In this document: positions 23,310-32,043 of the stretch, piece after piece | Position numbering within the stretch: the first letter of the stretch is position 1 | Layout: each line of letters starts with the position of its first letter | Origin: Verrucomicrobiota bacterium | Lineage (GTDB): Bacteria; Chlamydiota; Chlamydiia; Chlamydiales; Rhabdochlamydiaceae | Length of the DNA: 33,151 nt | Direction: 5' to 3' | Assembly (NCBI GenBank): GCA_018239985.1 | Contig: JAFEGK010000017.1 | Span: forward strand, 1 to 33,151 | Translations under genes and position numbers: made by a program | The notes under the pieces: model-generated | What the model saw: the letters and a program-made list of their open reading frames with translations, nothing else | Database searches by the model: none | Told to the model about the DNA's origin: nothing

Positions 23310-23903
23310 TTACTTGACAATACCCGAGGCGACCAGCGCCTGATAGTGGGTGGGGTTTTTCTGGGAGAGGAACTCGATTAGCTTTGCCTTAATGGGGCGG
23401 CTGTAGTCGAGACCGAACCGCTGAATGAATTTGTTGATCGATTCTTCTGCTTGGGGGATTTTACTGGTACTTGTCACCATCAATTCGATTTCGGCAGTGC
23501 GGTAGATAAAATCATCGAAATAGGCCAGGTCGAGATCAATGGTAAATTCTTCAATCTGGTACTTGCGCCGCACGGTTTGGAAGGTGGCATAGGGAAAGAT
23601 TTTCGCATTCGTAAGCGCTTTTGAGAGATCTTTTTCCTTTTCCAGACCGAGTTTACGGAGGATTTGCGCCTCATCGGTCACTTCTTCATACCGATCGATT
23701 TCCCCTTTTAGTCCGTTGATGCCCACTTTTAATTCGTAACGGCATTCCCGCTCGCGGAGCCAAATATCGCTTGTTGTGTAACGAAAATCGGAGGTGTCAA
23801 AATAGGTGTCAGTCAAGATCCGAGAACCCAGAAACGTCCCTACCCGCTCAATTGCTTTGAGGTCTGCTTCTTTTAAGGCTATTTTCTTTTCGACTTCGAT
23901 CAT
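23310..23903 (-). CDS. CYTH-domain phosphohydrolase (thiamine-triphosphatase-like)
   Basis: 197 aa from the ATG at 23903. The CYTH hallmark ExExK is at the very N-terminus (MIEVEKKIAL, Glu3, Glu5, Lys7). LTDTYFDTSDF follows, then WLRERECRYELKVG and a C-terminal FTIDLDLAYFDDF and YRTAEIELMV, the acidic and basic residues that line the tunnel. The family cleaves or makes triphosphate compounds (ThTP, inorganic triphosphate, or cAMP). The thiamine-triphosphatase-like pattern is closest, but the substrate is open. The frame stays open to 24044, but those 47 residues do not resemble the family and run into the promoter of the divergent gene. A perfect TATAAT on this strand lies 7 nt before the ATG. 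It is convergent with lysS. Confidence 0.88.
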   Translation of the reverse strand: MIEVEKKIALKEADLKAIERVGTFLGSRILTDTYFDTSDFRYTTSDIWLRERECRYELKVGINGLKGEIDRYEEVTDEAQILRKLGLEKEKDLSKALTNAKIFPYATFQTVRRKYQIEEFTIDLDLAYFDDFIYRTAEIELMVTSTSKIPQAEESINKFIQRFGLDYSRPIKAKLIEFLSQKNPTHYQALVASGIVK

Positions 23904-23910
23904 GCGCAAT

Positions 23911-23916
23911 ATTATA
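23911..23916 (-). promoter_or_regulatory. -10 box of the CYTH gene, 7 nt before its ATG
   Basis: On the minus strand TATAAT reads from 23916 to 23911 and the ATG starts at 23903. The expected transcription start falls on or next to the ATG. The matching -35 region is poor (CAAGAA-like), so the promoter call is tentative. Confidence 0.5.
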
Positions 23917-23936
23917 GCGGGTCGGGGGATTTTTTC

Positions 23937-23966
23937 TTGAATATTTTTTTCATCTGGATGTAACAT
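23937..23966 (+). promoter_or_regulatory. promoter of the Inc-like gene
   Basis: TTGAAT (23937-23942), an 18-nt spacer and TAACAT (23961-23966), followed by GGAGGT (23988-23993) 5 nt before the ATG at 23999. It is divergent from the CYTH promoter. Confidence 0.5.
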
Positions 23967-23998
23967 CTTCGATATCAAAACTAAAATGGAGGTAGAAA

Positions 23999-24496
23999 AT
24001 GGCAGGTACAGAATCAGCTCGAGCGCCTGGAGCGCCCGGAGCATATGTTGAATTTTTAGGTCAGAGATATGACATCGGTCAATTCTTTGGAGGTAGAACT
24101 AAAGAAGAGAGTACACCTGAAGTGGTAGAGACGCAAGAAAAGGTGCGCGAAGATGCAGGGGAATTCTATATCATCGCACGCGATTTTTTTGTGGTGGATC
24201 TCAATGAGTTCACAGATAAATATCCTTTCATTTCTGCCGTTGCGACTGTGGCATGTGCTTTTTTTGCTTTGCCGAATATTCTCAGCTTTTCTCTTAACAT
24301 TGTGACTGGAGTTTTTCTTGCGGTGTTATCCTATGGCTTAGGAAAAAGTCTGTGGCGAGTTGAAAATGTGACCAAGAGAATTTGGGCAAATGCCTGGAAC
24401 GCAACTAAAATACCTGAAGAGTCTCTCAAAGCTGAAGAGGCGTCTGAAACAGACGAAGATGAAGAGCGACCTGTTAAAGCAAAAGCTCAAAAATAG
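23999..24496 (+). CDS. Inc-like protein with a bilobed hydrophobic segment
   Basis: 165 aa; no named family recognised. Residues about 1-75 are soluble and hydrophilic, starting with an Ala/Gly/Pro-rich stretch (SARAPGAPGAY). Residues about 79-122 form two closely spaced hydrophobic helices (FISAVATVACAFFALPNIL, then LNIVTGVFLAVLSYGLGKSL) separated by only a few residues. The rest (about 123-165) is hydrophilic with an acidic patch (ETDEDEE) and a basic tail. A bilobed hydrophobic domain of 40-60 residues with cytosolic flanks is the hallmark of chlamydial inclusion-membrane (Inc) proteins. That topology is seen here; secretion and location are inference. The start is well fixed by GGAGGT. 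The gene is convergent with priA and overlaps its stop by 10 nt. Confidence 0.82.
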   Translation: MAGTESARAPGAPGAYVEFLGQRYDIGQFFGGRTKEESTPEVVETQEKVREDAGEFYIIARDFFVVDLNEFTDKYPFISAVATVACAFFALPNILSFSLNIVTGVFLAVLSYGLGKSLWRVENVTKRIWANAWNATKIPEESLKAEEASETDEDEERPVKAKAQK

Positions 24497-26712
24497 GTGG
24501 TCAAGGGGTCGACATCCACTGCTAGTCGGATGTCCCCCTTCTTTCCAAATTGTGCTCTTAAGGTTTGCACCGCGCTCAAAACATTTTGGATCTTTTCTAC
24601 TTTAATTAAGCATTGAAATCGATATTTTCCTTTAATTTTCGCGTAACCGCACGGGACAGCGGGATGGATTTCGACGTTTGAGGGGAGGCGGTCGATCAAA
24701 AGTTGCCTGAACTCTTTAGCCTGTTTTTCACAAAGGGCTTGGTCGCTACCAGAGAATGAGAATTTGATTAGGTGGGTGTACGGAGGGAAGGCAAAAAGCT
24801 CTCGCACTTGGATTTCTTCATCATAAAAGGCTTCGAAGTCTTGCTTGGCTGCATGGGCGATGATCGGGTGCTCGGGCAATTGGGTCTGGATGACGACCTC
24901 TCCGCGCAGATCGCCCCTTCCCGCACGCCCTGCTACTTGGGTCAGAAGCTGGAAGACGTTTTCGCTAGCCCTAAAATCGGGGATGTTGAGGCTTCCATCG
25001 AGGCCGATGACTCCGACGAGGGTGACAAGGGGGAAATGAAGCCCTTTGGCAATCATTTGTGTGCCGATTAGCACATCGGCTTTTCCAGAGCGAAATTCTT
25101 TGAAGATTTTTTCATGGCTCCCTTTATGGCGGGTGGTATCTGCGTCGAGACGTAGTGTCCGAATCGTGGGGAAGAGGGCATGGAGCGCCCGCTCTACCAT
25201 TTCGGTCCCTGCCCCTTTGAATTTGAGTGGGCCATCGGCGTGACACTCTGGGCAACTTGAAGGGGGGATTTGCCGAAAATCGCACAGATGGCAAGCAAGG
25301 ATTTTTTCGCCGAGATGATAGGTAAGGCTTAGCTCGCAATGGGGACAGCCGACTACATATGAGCAGAGGGGGCACTGGGCTGCGGTGTGATAACCCCGTC
25401 TATTGAGAAATAGAAGGGTTTGCTCTCCTTTCTCCAGCCGTTTTTTGATTCCGGTGAGCAGGTGATCGGAAAAGAGGGTGAATCCTTTGTTTTTTTCAAA
25501 TTCGTGACGCATATCGACTACTTTCACGTCGGGCAGAACCGCTTTGTCGGCCCGATGAAGGAGGCGATGGAGTTGGTATTTGCCATTGACAGCATTAAAA
25601 TAGCTCTCCAGGCTTGGGGTCGCGCTACCGAGTACAACAGGGCATTTGGTCAGCTGACCTCGTAGAACTGCTACATCGCGGGCATTATATTTCGGTGTTT
25701 CATCGCTCTGTTTATAGGAGGACTCGTGTTCTTCGTCGACAATGATCATTCCCAAATGGGGAACTGGGCTAAAAATAGCTGAGCGGGCGCCGATCACGAT
25801 TGTTGCTTGTCTGCTGCGGATTTTATGCCAGGCGTCAAACCTTTCGCCACTGGAAAGGCGATGGTGGAGGATGGCGATTTTTTCGCCCCCAAAGCGCCCT
25901 TTAAACCGTTCAATGGTCTGCGAGGTGAGTGCAATCTCAGGAACCAGGTAGATGATCCCTTTTCCTTGTTTAAGCACATGGTCGATCGCCTGCAGATAGA
26001 CTTCGGTTTTGCCGCTGCCCGTAACCCCGTGGATGAGGTGTGTTTGGAACGTGTCGCAAGTGCTTACGATCGCCTCTAGGGTCTGTTTCTGCTCGGGGTT
26101 TAAAGTTTTGGGTTTGGTGGGGAAAAACTCATGGTCAAAAATGGGTGACCGGTCGATCCGCACTTCCTGGATTTGGAGGACGCCTGCGGCTTGCAAGGTT
26201 TTGATCGGGCTTTGTGAAACGGCAGTTTTCTCGAGAATTTCGGTGAGGAAAAGTCCTTTGGGATGCTCTAGAAGTGCATCGAGAACTTTGGCTTGTGCGG
26301 CGTGTTTAAGGCGACTTTCCTCACAAAGGGCTCTCATTTTTTCCTGGGAAAGGAGTGGTTTAACGAAGCTTTGGATCTTATGTTTGCTCTTTTCATCCCG
26401 TATTGAAGGAATCAGAATGGTCTTGAGCACTTTACTTAAGGGAGCACTATAGTACCGTGCGATCCAGGTGGCCAATTTAAATAGTTCAGGACAAACAAGG
26501 GGTTCTTCGCCAAGGGGCTGGCAGAGAAATTTGACTTGAGAAAAGGAGCTATGATTTTTTAGAGCCAAAATGGTCCCTTTGGCAGTTTTACCACGTAGGG
26601 GGACTAGTACTCTCATTCCGATTTTAAGATGCTCCATTTCACTTGGAATAGCGTAATCGAGAGCCTCTTCAATCGAGTTATCTAAGATGACTTCGGCGAA
26701 AGATGTTGGCAT
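24487..26712 (-). CDS. priA: PriA, primosomal replication-restart helicase
   Basis: 741 aa. It recognises stalled forks and reloads the replicative helicase. The N-terminal DNA-binding region (about 1-110, SFAEVILDNSIEEALDYAIP) is followed by helicase Walker A GVTGSGKTEVYLQ, DEEHESSYKQ (motif II), GSATPSLESY (motif III) and GTQMIAKGLHFP (motif V region). A cysteine-rich zinc insert CPLCSYVVGCPHC ... CHLCDFRQIPPSSCPECHADG lies between the helicase lobes. All signatures are intact. The frame opens at a TTG four codons earlier (26724), but the ATG at 26712 is the better start. It overlaps the preceding gene by 31 nt, so it is last in the ftsY-led minus-strand operon. Confidence 0.96.
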   Translation of the reverse strand: MPTSFAEVILDNSIEEALDYAIPSEMEHLKIGMRVLVPLRGKTAKGTILALKNHSSFSQVKFLCQPLGEEPLVCPELFKLATWIARYYSAPLSKVLKTILIPSIRDEKSKHKIQSFVKPLLSQEKMRALCEESRLKHAAQAKVLDALLEHPKGLFLTEILEKTAVSQSPIKTLQAAGVLQIQEVRIDRSPIFDHEFFPTKPKTLNPEQKQTLEAIVSTCDTFQTHLIHGVTGSGKTEVYLQAIDHVLKQGKGIIYLVPEIALTSQTIERFKGRFGGEKIAILHHRLSSGERFDAWHKIRSRQATIVIGARSAIFSPVPHLGMIIVDEEHESSYKQSDETPKYNARDVAVLRGQLTKCPVVLGSATPSLESYFNAVNGKYQLHRLLHRADKAVLPDVKVVDMRHEFEKNKGFTLFSDHLLTGIKKRLEKGEQTLLFLNRRGYHTAAQCPLCSYVVGCPHCELSLTYHLGEKILACHLCDFRQIPPSSCPECHADGPLKFKGAGTEMVERALHALFPTIRTLRLDADTTRHKGSHEKIFKEFRSGKADVLIGTQMIAKGLHFPLVTLVGVIGLDGSLNIPDFRASENVFQLLTQVAGRAGRGDLRGEVVIQTQLPEHPIIAHAAKQDFEAFYDEEIQVRELFAFPPYTHLIKFSFSGSDQALCEKQAKEFRQLLIDRLPSNVEIHPAVPCGYAKIKGKYRFQCLIKVEKIQNVLSAVQTLRAQFGKKGDIRLAVDVDPLTTYF

Positions 26713-27197
26713 ATTGTGGACCAAAGCAATTTTTTCTGCTCGGTATTGTTCTGATAAGTGGCAATTGATTCAAGGAGAATTTTTCGCTTGGCAGGGAGGT
26801 CTCTTTGGGAAATGACCAGTTCAAATTGCTCCCAATTTTCCACATCTTTCTCCAGCATTTTGACAGGACAATGGAACTTTTCTATCGCATTTTTGAGGTT
26901 GCTTAGGAAGGGGATATCCTCTGGATTGGCAACCACGATCGCCACCCGCCGCATCACTGGGGTAGTCGGGACTAAATGCAGTTGGGGCAAATGCTTTTTG
27001 ATTTTGTCCAGAAGCGGGGAGAGTTCTTTTTTCAGCTGCGCTGGGGGTGGGGGTGTTGCCTCTTTGGGCTGTAGTGGCATGGATTGTTTGGGGGGAAGAA
27101 TGACTGGTTTTTGCGAAACAGGTTGGTTTTTTTTCTGAAGGTCTCGCCCCAAAAAAGCAAGGGTGTCTGTGACGAGTTGTAAAAGATCAGCGCTCAT
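26682..27197 (-). CDS. unrecognised 171-aa protein upstream of priA
   Basis: No family recognised. Residues about 20-55 are Pro/Gln/Lys-rich and probably a flexible linker (SMPLQPKEATPPPPAQLKK). A second part (about 82-171) looks folded, with RRVAIVVANPEDIPFLSNL and EQFELVISQRDLP, as in an alpha/beta domain. No membrane helix or signal peptide is present. The ATG at 27197 lies within the end of the preceding gene (11-nt overlap), and its own end overlaps priA, so it is locked between them translationally. From memory, a hypothetical gene also lies beside priA in Chlamydia; whether it is the same family is unknown. Confidence 0.8.
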   Translation of the reverse strand: MSADLLQLVTDTLAFLGRDLQKKNQPVSQKPVILPPKQSMPLQPKEATPPPPAQLKKELSPLLDKIKKHLPQLHLVPTTPVMRRVAIVVANPEDIPFLSNLKNAIEKFHCPVKMLEKDVENWEQFELVISQRDLPAKRKILLESIATYQNNTEQKKLLWSTICQHLSPKSS

Positions 27198-27795
27198 GAC
27201 GGGATACTAAATGTTGGATTTCAGGAAGTAGGGCATGGAAACCACGATTTTTAAATTCTCGTTGCATGAGCTCGGCCATGTTTTTGAGCCCTTCTGGAGC
27301 CATTTTTTTCAAAAGGGTGGCTAGCTTTGCAAGCTCATCGATTTCTTCGTTGTGCTTGAGTAAAAACAAAAGCAAATGTTCGCTCTGATTGCAGGCAATC
27401 AAAAAGGGTTCAAGGAGCGTAAAGAGAAGATTGAGATCGACTAAGAGTTCAGTTTTGGAAATCGGCTTATTTTGCTCTTTCTGGTTAATGATTTTGCTCA
27501 GTATCTCACCAAGGGTTACTCGGAAAGCCTCCACTTCTTCAGGATAATCTGGAAAGGCGTGAGGGAGCAGTTCAGCATGTTCATTGATCTTGTTGAGACA
27601 ACCGACCTCATAAGACCAGTCATAAGGGAAAAAACAGGCAGGGGAGGAGAAGACAAATTCTAGTGGATGATCCTTTTTATCGGCATCCATTGCATGAAAA
27701 AGCTCAGAAAGGATGAATTGAAGGAGCAATGGCTGGTTGTATCTGACGGTTTTGACCGATAAGGGTGAGTAAAGATAGATGTCTGAATAGGGCAT
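27187..27795 (-). CDS. unrecognised 202-aa helical protein between ftsY and priA
   Basis: No family recognised. It is mostly alpha-helical by composition (HAMDADKKDH; ELAKLATLLKKMAPEGLKN), Leu- and Glu-rich, with no signal peptide, membrane helix or catalytic motif. The N-terminus (MPYSDIYLYSPLSVKTVRY) is Tyr-rich and could be a short beta region. It starts at an ATG 26 nt after the ftsY stop with no clear ribosome site, and overlaps the next gene by 11 nt. It is therefore part of the ftsY to priA minus-strand operon, which is the only clue to its role. Confidence 0.8.
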   Translation of the reverse strand: MPYSDIYLYSPLSVKTVRYNQPLLLQFILSELFHAMDADKKDHPLEFVFSSPACFFPYDWSYEVGCLNKINEHAELLPHAFPDYPEEVEAFRVTLGEILSKIINQKEQNKPISKTELLVDLNLLFTLLEPFLIACNQSEHLLLFLLKHNEEIDELAKLATLLKKMAPEGLKNMAELMQREFKNRGFHALLPEIQHLVSRHER

Positions 27796-27821
27796 ATTTC
27801 ACACTTAATCAAAGTTGCAAA

Positions 27822-28745
27822 TTATTTTCCACTAAACAAAGCATCCAAATAGGATTCTTTGTCGAATGGAATCAGATCGTCAATTTTTTCCCCAACCCCG
27901 ACCCATAGGACAGGAATCCCTAATTTTTTATAGATGCTCAAGGCGATTCCCCCTTTTGCGGAGCCATCGAGTTTGGCTAGGACTATTCCAGTTAGCGGGG
28001 TGAAGGTGTGGAAAACGTCTGCCTGATCGACTGCATTTTGTCCAGTTGTTGCGTCGAGCACAAGGAGGGTTTGGTGGGGCGCATCGGGGATCACTTTCTG
28101 GATCACTCGCTGCACTTTTTCTAACTCCCGCATCAGATCGGTTTTGTTTTGCAGTCGCCCGGCGGTATCGATGATTAGGGTGTCGATCCCTCTGGCTTTT
28201 GCAGCTGTGACAGCATCGAAAGCCACGGCGGCAGGATCGCCGCCAGGGGTCGATTTGATGATCGGAATCTTCAGCCTCTCAGCCCAGGTGGCTAGCTGGT
28301 CGATAGCAGCCGCACGAAAGGTATCGCCAGCTGCAAGCATCACTGATTGCCCCTCTTCCTTCAGGATATTTGCCAACTTGGCAATGCTGGTCGTTTTTCC
28401 GCTTCCGTTGACACCAACGATCAAAATCACTTGTGGAGTCCCTTTTTTTGGGGCCACTTTCGGGGGCACTTCCATCATTTCAAGGCAGCTGCTGCGTAGG
28501 AAGGAGAGGATCTCTTCTGTCGACGCCTCCCGGTTTTTCCTGAGGAAGAGCTTGGTCTGTGCGACGAGTTCTTCGGAGCAGGCGGTTCCTAGGTCTGCTT
28601 CGTAGAAAATTTGCTCAAGCGAGTCGAACGTCTCTTCATCAAATGGCTTCTGGAATAGGGTCATGATCCGCCCTGAAATGACGGAGCGGGTCTTTGAGAG
28701 GGCCTGACGGATCTTAGAGAAGCGGTCTTTTAAAAATTTAAACAT
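27822..28745 (-). CDS. ftsY: FtsY, signal recognition particle receptor
   Basis: 307 aa. The SRP-receptor GTPase docks SRP-ribosome complexes at the membrane. The N domain is at about 1-100 and the G domain has GVNGSGKTTSIAKL (111-124), DTFRAAAIDQL, DTAGRL and AKLDGSAKGG. The acidic N-terminal A domain of E. coli FtsY is absent, as in many compact FtsY proteins; the basic, amphipathic N-terminus (FKFLKDRFSKIRQALSKTR) can serve for membrane contact. It is divergent from sucC across 57 nt. The ftsY beside sucC-sucD order also occurs in Chlamydia (from memory). Confidence 0.95.
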   Translation of the reverse strand: MFKFLKDRFSKIRQALSKTRSVISGRIMTLFQKPFDEETFDSLEQIFYEADLGTACSEELVAQTKLFLRKNREASTEEILSFLRSSCLEMMEVPPKVAPKKGTPQVILIVGVNGSGKTTSIAKLANILKEEGQSVMLAAGDTFRAAAIDQLATWAERLKIPIIKSTPGGDPAAVAFDAVTAAKARGIDTLIIDTAGRLQNKTDLMRELEKVQRVIQKVIPDAPHQTLLVLDATTGQNAVDQADVFHTFTPLTGIVLAKLDGSAKGGIALSIYKKLGIPVLWVGVGEKIDDLIPFDKESYLDALFSGK

Positions 28746-28746
28746 A

Positions 28747-28777
28747 TTGAACGAAATGCCATTCTATCACATATAGT
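28747..28777 (+). promoter_or_regulatory. possible sucC promoter with a small inverted repeat
   Basis: TTGAAC (28747-28752), a 19-nt spacer and TATAGT (28772-28777) lie in the ftsY/sucC gap. A 5-bp inverted repeat ATCAC/GTGAT (28766-28780) covers the -10. The long spacer makes this a moderate call. GGAG lies 7-8 nt before the sucC ATG. Confidence 0.4.
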
Positions 28778-28802
28778 GATTAATAGATAATGGAGAAGAG
28801 TC

Positions 28803-29963
28803 ATGAACACCCACGAGTACCAAGCAAAAGAGATTTTAATGAAATATGGGATCCCGATCCCCGATTTTGGTGTCGCATCGAATGACAAAGAGGTCGATGA
28901 GGTGATCAAGGCCTTCCAACTAACCGAAGCGGTAATCAAAATCCAAGTACACGCGGGTGGACGGGGGAAAGCAGGTGGAGTTAAATTTGCCAAGAGCCCA
29001 AAGGAAATTCGAGAGATTGCTCGTCAGCTTCTTGGGATGAAAATGGTCAATAACCAAACAGGTCCACAAGGGGTCATTGCTCACCAAGTCCTCATCTCGC
29101 GTCCTGCTGATATCGAAAAGGAGTATTATATTGGGGCTATCATCGACCGTGACCGGGCTAGACCAGTCCTAATCGCCTCACCTGAAGGGGGAATGGAAAT
29201 CGAGGAGATCGCCGCGAAGACCCCAGAGAAAATTTTGACGTTGCCAATTAGGCTAGATGGTTCGCTTAAACCTTATCATGCGATGCGTCTTTCCAATTTC
29301 ATGGGGTGGAAAGGGGATCAGGCTAAGATGGGGAGAAAAATTGCCCAGGGGCTGGCAAAGGCTTTTATTGAGACAGACGCTTCATTACTCGAGATCAATC
29401 CGCTGATCACAACGCCGCAAGGGGAGCTCTATGCCCTTGATGCTAAGCTTTCTGTCGACGATAATGCGCTGTTTCGACAGCCCGAAATTGCCAGCTTCTA
29501 CGACCCAACACAAGTATCCAAAAGTGAGGTGGCTGCTAAACAATTCGACTTGGCCTATATTGCCCTTGATGGAAATATCGGCTGTATGGTCAATGGCGCA
29601 GGGCTTGCGATGGCGACGATGGACATCATCCATTACTATGGTGGTCATCCTGCCAACTTTCTTGATGTCGGCGGCGGGGCTTCGAAAGAAAAAGTGGCCG
29701 AAGGATTTAAAATCATTCTCTCCGATCCGAAGGTGAAAGCGATTTTAGTCAATATTTTTGGAGGGATCATGGATTGTGCTATTCTCGCAGAAGGGATTAT
29801 TGCGGCGGCGCGTGATTTTGCGATCAAAGTCCCTTTAGTTGTCCGAATGGAGGGGACGAATGTCGATCAAGGGAGAAAACTCTTGCGCGATTCGGGACTT
29901 GCGATCACAGCAGCAACCGGCCTTGCCGATGCTGCCGAAAAAGTTGTAGCGGCGGGGAAATAA
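28803..29963 (+). CDS. sucC: SucC, succinyl-CoA synthetase beta subunit
   Basis: 386 aa, normal length. Makes ATP (or GTP) with succinate from succinyl-CoA in the TCA cycle, as a complex with SucD. The N-terminal ATP-grasp domain begins [20 protein letters not shown] and contains [16 protein letters not shown]. The C-terminal CoA-ligase domain has [32 protein letters not shown] and [15 protein letters not shown] lies at the right distance before the ATG. It is followed 1 nt after its stop by sucD. Confidence 0.97.
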   Translation: MNTHEYQAKEILMKYGIPIPDFGVASNDKEVDEVIKAFQLTEAVIKIQVHAGGRGKAGGVKFAKSPKEIREIARQLLGMKMVNNQTGPQGVIAHQVLISRPADIEKEYYIGAIIDRDRARPVLIASPEGGMEIEEIAAKTPEKILTLPIRLDGSLKPYHAMRLSNFMGWKGDQAKMGRKIAQGLAKAFIETDASLLEINPLITTPQGELYALDAKLSVDDNALFRQPEIASFYDPTQVSKSEVAAKQFDLAYIALDGNIGCMVNGAGLAMATMDIIHYYGGHPANFLDVGGGASKEKVAEGFKIILSDPKVKAILVNIFGGIMDCAILAEGIIAAARDFAIKVPLVVRMEGTNVDQGRKLLRDSGLAITAATGLADAAEKVVAAGK

Positions 29964-29964
29964 G

Positions 29965-30849
29965 ATGTCAATTTTAATTGGAAAGAAAACCAAAATCATC
30001 ACCCAGGGGCTCACTGGGCAAGCGGGCCGCTTCCATACCGAGCAATCGATCGCTTACGGCTCCCATTATGTAGGAGGGGTCACTCCAGGGAAAGGGGGTG
30101 AGACCGTTTTGGATTTGCCGATTTTCGACACCGTCTACGAAGCAAAAAAAGCAACCAATTGCGACGCCTCATTGATTTTTGTCCCCGCGCCGTTTGCTGC
30201 AGATGCGATTTTAGAGGCTGAGGATGCCGGGATCGAACTCATCGTCTGCATCACCGAGGGGATTCCTGTGCGCGATATGCTTGAGGTTAGCCGCGTGATG
30301 AGCATGAGCAAAACATCCCGACTCATTGGCCCAAATTGTCCTGGCGTCATTACTGTGGGGGAATGTAAAATGGGGATCATGCCTGGATACATTCACAAAA
30401 AAGGGAAAGTGGGGATTGTCTCAAAATCGGGAACATTGACCTATGAAGCTGTTTGGCAAACATCTGAAATGGGGCTTGGACAGACCACCTGTGTAGGGAT
30501 AGGCGGAGACCCGCTAAATGGGACTGACTTCATCGACGTCCTCGAGCTTTTCGAAAAAGATCCCGAGACAAAAGCGATTCTGCTCATCGGAGAAATCGGC
30601 GGCAGCGCTGAAGAACAAGCTGCTGAATGGATCAAAAAACATGGGACGAAACCGGTCGCTGCCTTCATCGCGGGCGTCACAGCTCCCCCAGGTAGAAGAA
30701 TGGGACATGCTGGAGCAATCGTCTCTGGGGGACAGGGGACAGCGCAAGGAAAAATGGAAGCATTGAAAAAGGCGGGCGTTGTCGTTGCCCATTCTCCTGC
30801 GGAAATGGGGCTGGCTATGCAAAAAGCGATTGAAAGGACGAAAAAGTGA
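29965..30849 (+). CDS. sucD: SucD, succinyl-CoA synthetase alpha subunit
   Basis: 294 aa, normal length. The CoA-binding Rossmann domain is N-terminal ([28 protein letters not shown]). The phosphohistidine loop is [18 protein letters not shown], with the active-site His in [16 protein letters not shown] and [12 protein letters not shown] complete the family pattern. It is paired with sucC, one nucleotide after its stop, as expected for a 1:1 complex. The stop overlaps the GTG of the M50 protease (GTGA), placing that protease in the same operon. Confidence 0.97.
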   Translation: MSILIGKKTKIITQGLTGQAGRFHTEQSIAYGSHYVGGVTPGKGGETVLDLPIFDTVYEAKKATNCDASLIFVPAPFAADAILEAEDAGIELIVCITEGIPVRDMLEVSRVMSMSKTSRLIGPNCPGVITVGECKMGIMPGYIHKKGKVGIVSKSGTLTYEAVWQTSEMGLGQTTCVGIGGDPLNGTDFIDVLELFEKDPETKAILLIGEIGGSAEEQAAEWIKKHGTKPVAAFIAGVTAPPGRRMGHAGAIVSGGQGTAQGKMEALKKAGVVVAHSPAEMGLAMQKAIERTKK

Positions 30850-31988
30850 TTCATATTCCTGGGAAAATTCCCATCACCATCCATTTCCTTTTTTGGATCA
30901 CCGCAGCGCTGATCGGTTTTCTCAATAGTGGGACTTGGATGGGCACCTTGATTTGGATTTTTGTCATTTTGGTTTCTGTTCTTGTACACGAAATGGGACA
31001 TGCGACCACTGCCCTCTTTTTCGGACTACAGCCTCGCATTGAACTTGTTGCCCTCGGAGGGCTTACCTATCATCAGGGAGATCGGCTTCCATTCTGGAAA
31101 CAATTTTTCATCGTCCTCAATGGACCTCTTTTTGGTTTCCTCCTTTTTCTCCTCTCTTGGGGAGTGTTGAAATTTGGTACCCCTGAACCGGGACTTTGGA
31201 TCAGTGTCGTCAAGCTCTTCTTTTGGGTTAACATTGTTTGGACTGTTTTAAATCTGATTCCCGTGATGCCACTTGACGGAGGTCAGCTTCTTCGCATCAT
31301 CATGGAGTCGATTTTCGGGGTGAAAGGGTTTCGTTATAGTCTCGTGATCGGCATGGTGATCGCAGGCGTAATCAGCCTCGCTTTTTTTCTCTACCAGCAG
31401 TTTTTAATTGGAGCCCTCTTTTTTCTCTTCGCCTTTCAAAGTTGGGATATGTTCCGTCGCCTCAAATTGCTCTCGAATGAAGACAGGAGCGATCGGTTCA
31501 AAGAGGCCCTCACCGAGGCTGAACGGAACTTGCAAGAAGGAGAAAAAGATAAGGCCCTTTTTGCTTTTGAGCGGATCCGCACGGAAGCTAAAAAAGGGAT
31601 GATCCATATGCTAGCGACTCAATATGTAGCCTATCTCAAATATGACCTTGGCAAAGTCAAAGATACCTACGATCTGCTTCTGCCATTACGATCGGAAATT
31701 TCCCCTGAATCCCTCTGTCTTTTACACAAGGCCGCTTATGAGGTAGGCGATTATTTTCTGGTTGAGCAGATTGGAGCCGACTGCTTCCAGCTGCTTCCAA
31801 GTAAAGAAATTGCTTTACGCAATGCGATGGCCTGCGCCGCCCAAGGCAAAGCAAAGCCCGCTGTCGGCTGGCTCGAAACCGCCTTCCAAGAAGGGCTCGA
31901 AGAGATCCCCACCATCGTCCAAGGGAAAGAATTTGATCCAATCAGAGAGTCCACTTATTTCCAGCAATTTATGAAAAACCACTCATAA
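30846..31988 (+). CDS. M50-family membrane zinc metalloprotease with a helical C-terminal domain
   Basis: 380 aa. The first ~200 residues form several membrane helices with the zinc site VHEMGHATT (His48, Glu49, His52) and the second site [15 protein letters not shown] (Asp144), as in site-2-protease/rhomboid-unrelated M50B enzymes that cut within or near membranes. Residues about 210-380 are soluble and built of helical hairpins ([43 protein letters not shown]), like TPR-type repeats, which may select substrates. It starts at GTG (30846) with AAGGACG upstream, inside the sucD stop. No PDZ domain of the RseP type is seen. The substrate is unknown; release of a membrane-tethered regulator is an inference from the family. 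Confidence 0.88.
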   Translation: MIHIPGKIPITIHFLFWITAALIGFLNSGTWMGTLIWIFVILVSVLVHEMGHATTALFFGLQPRIELVALGGLTYHQGDRLPFWKQFFIVLNGPLFGFLLFLLSWGVLKFGTPEPGLWISVVKLFFWVNIVWTVLNLIPVMPLDGGQLLRIIMESIFGVKGFRYSLVIGMVIAGVISLAFFLYQQFLIGALFFLFAFQSWDMFRRLKLLSNEDRSDRFKEALTEAERNLQEGEKDKALFAFERIRTEAKKGMIHMLATQYVAYLKYDLGKVKDTYDLLLPLRSEISPESLCLLHKAAYEVGDYFLVEQIGADCFQLLPSKEIALRNAMACAAQGKAKPAVGWLETAFQEGLEEIPTIVQGKEFDPIRESTYFQQFMKNHS

Positions 31989-31990
31989 AT

Positions 31991-32020
31991 TTGAGTATAA
32001 TCCAAACAATATGATATAAT
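31991..32020 (+). promoter_or_regulatory. promoter of the repeated-hairpin membrane genes
   Basis: TTGAGT (31991-31996), an 18-nt spacer and a perfect TATAAT (32015-32020), the first transcription signal after the M50 stop at 31988. GGAG (32034-32037) lies 6 nt before the ATG at 32044. Confidence 0.65.
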
Positions 32021-32027
32021 ATCATAT
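32009..32027. promoter_or_regulatory. 19-bp palindrome covering the -10 box
   Basis: ATATGATATAATATCATAT is a perfect odd-length palindrome. Its centre lies within the TATAAT of the promoter for the 32044 gene. A repressor dimer bound here would block RNA polymerase. AT-rich sequence makes chance palindromes more likely, so this is a candidate only. Confidence 0.45.
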
Positions 32028-32043
32028 CTGTTTGGAGAAGCGT

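Noticed and set aside
23904-24044. 47-residue N-terminal extension of the CYTH protein
   Set aside because: The CYTH ExExK motif should stand at the very N-terminus, which the ATG at 23903 gives; the extension would run through the divergent promoter and into the Inc-like gene.
30441-31001. 186-codon open frame on the minus strand
   Set aside because: Opposite sucD and the start of the M50 gene, both of which have clear motifs. Low-complexity Pro/Ser product.
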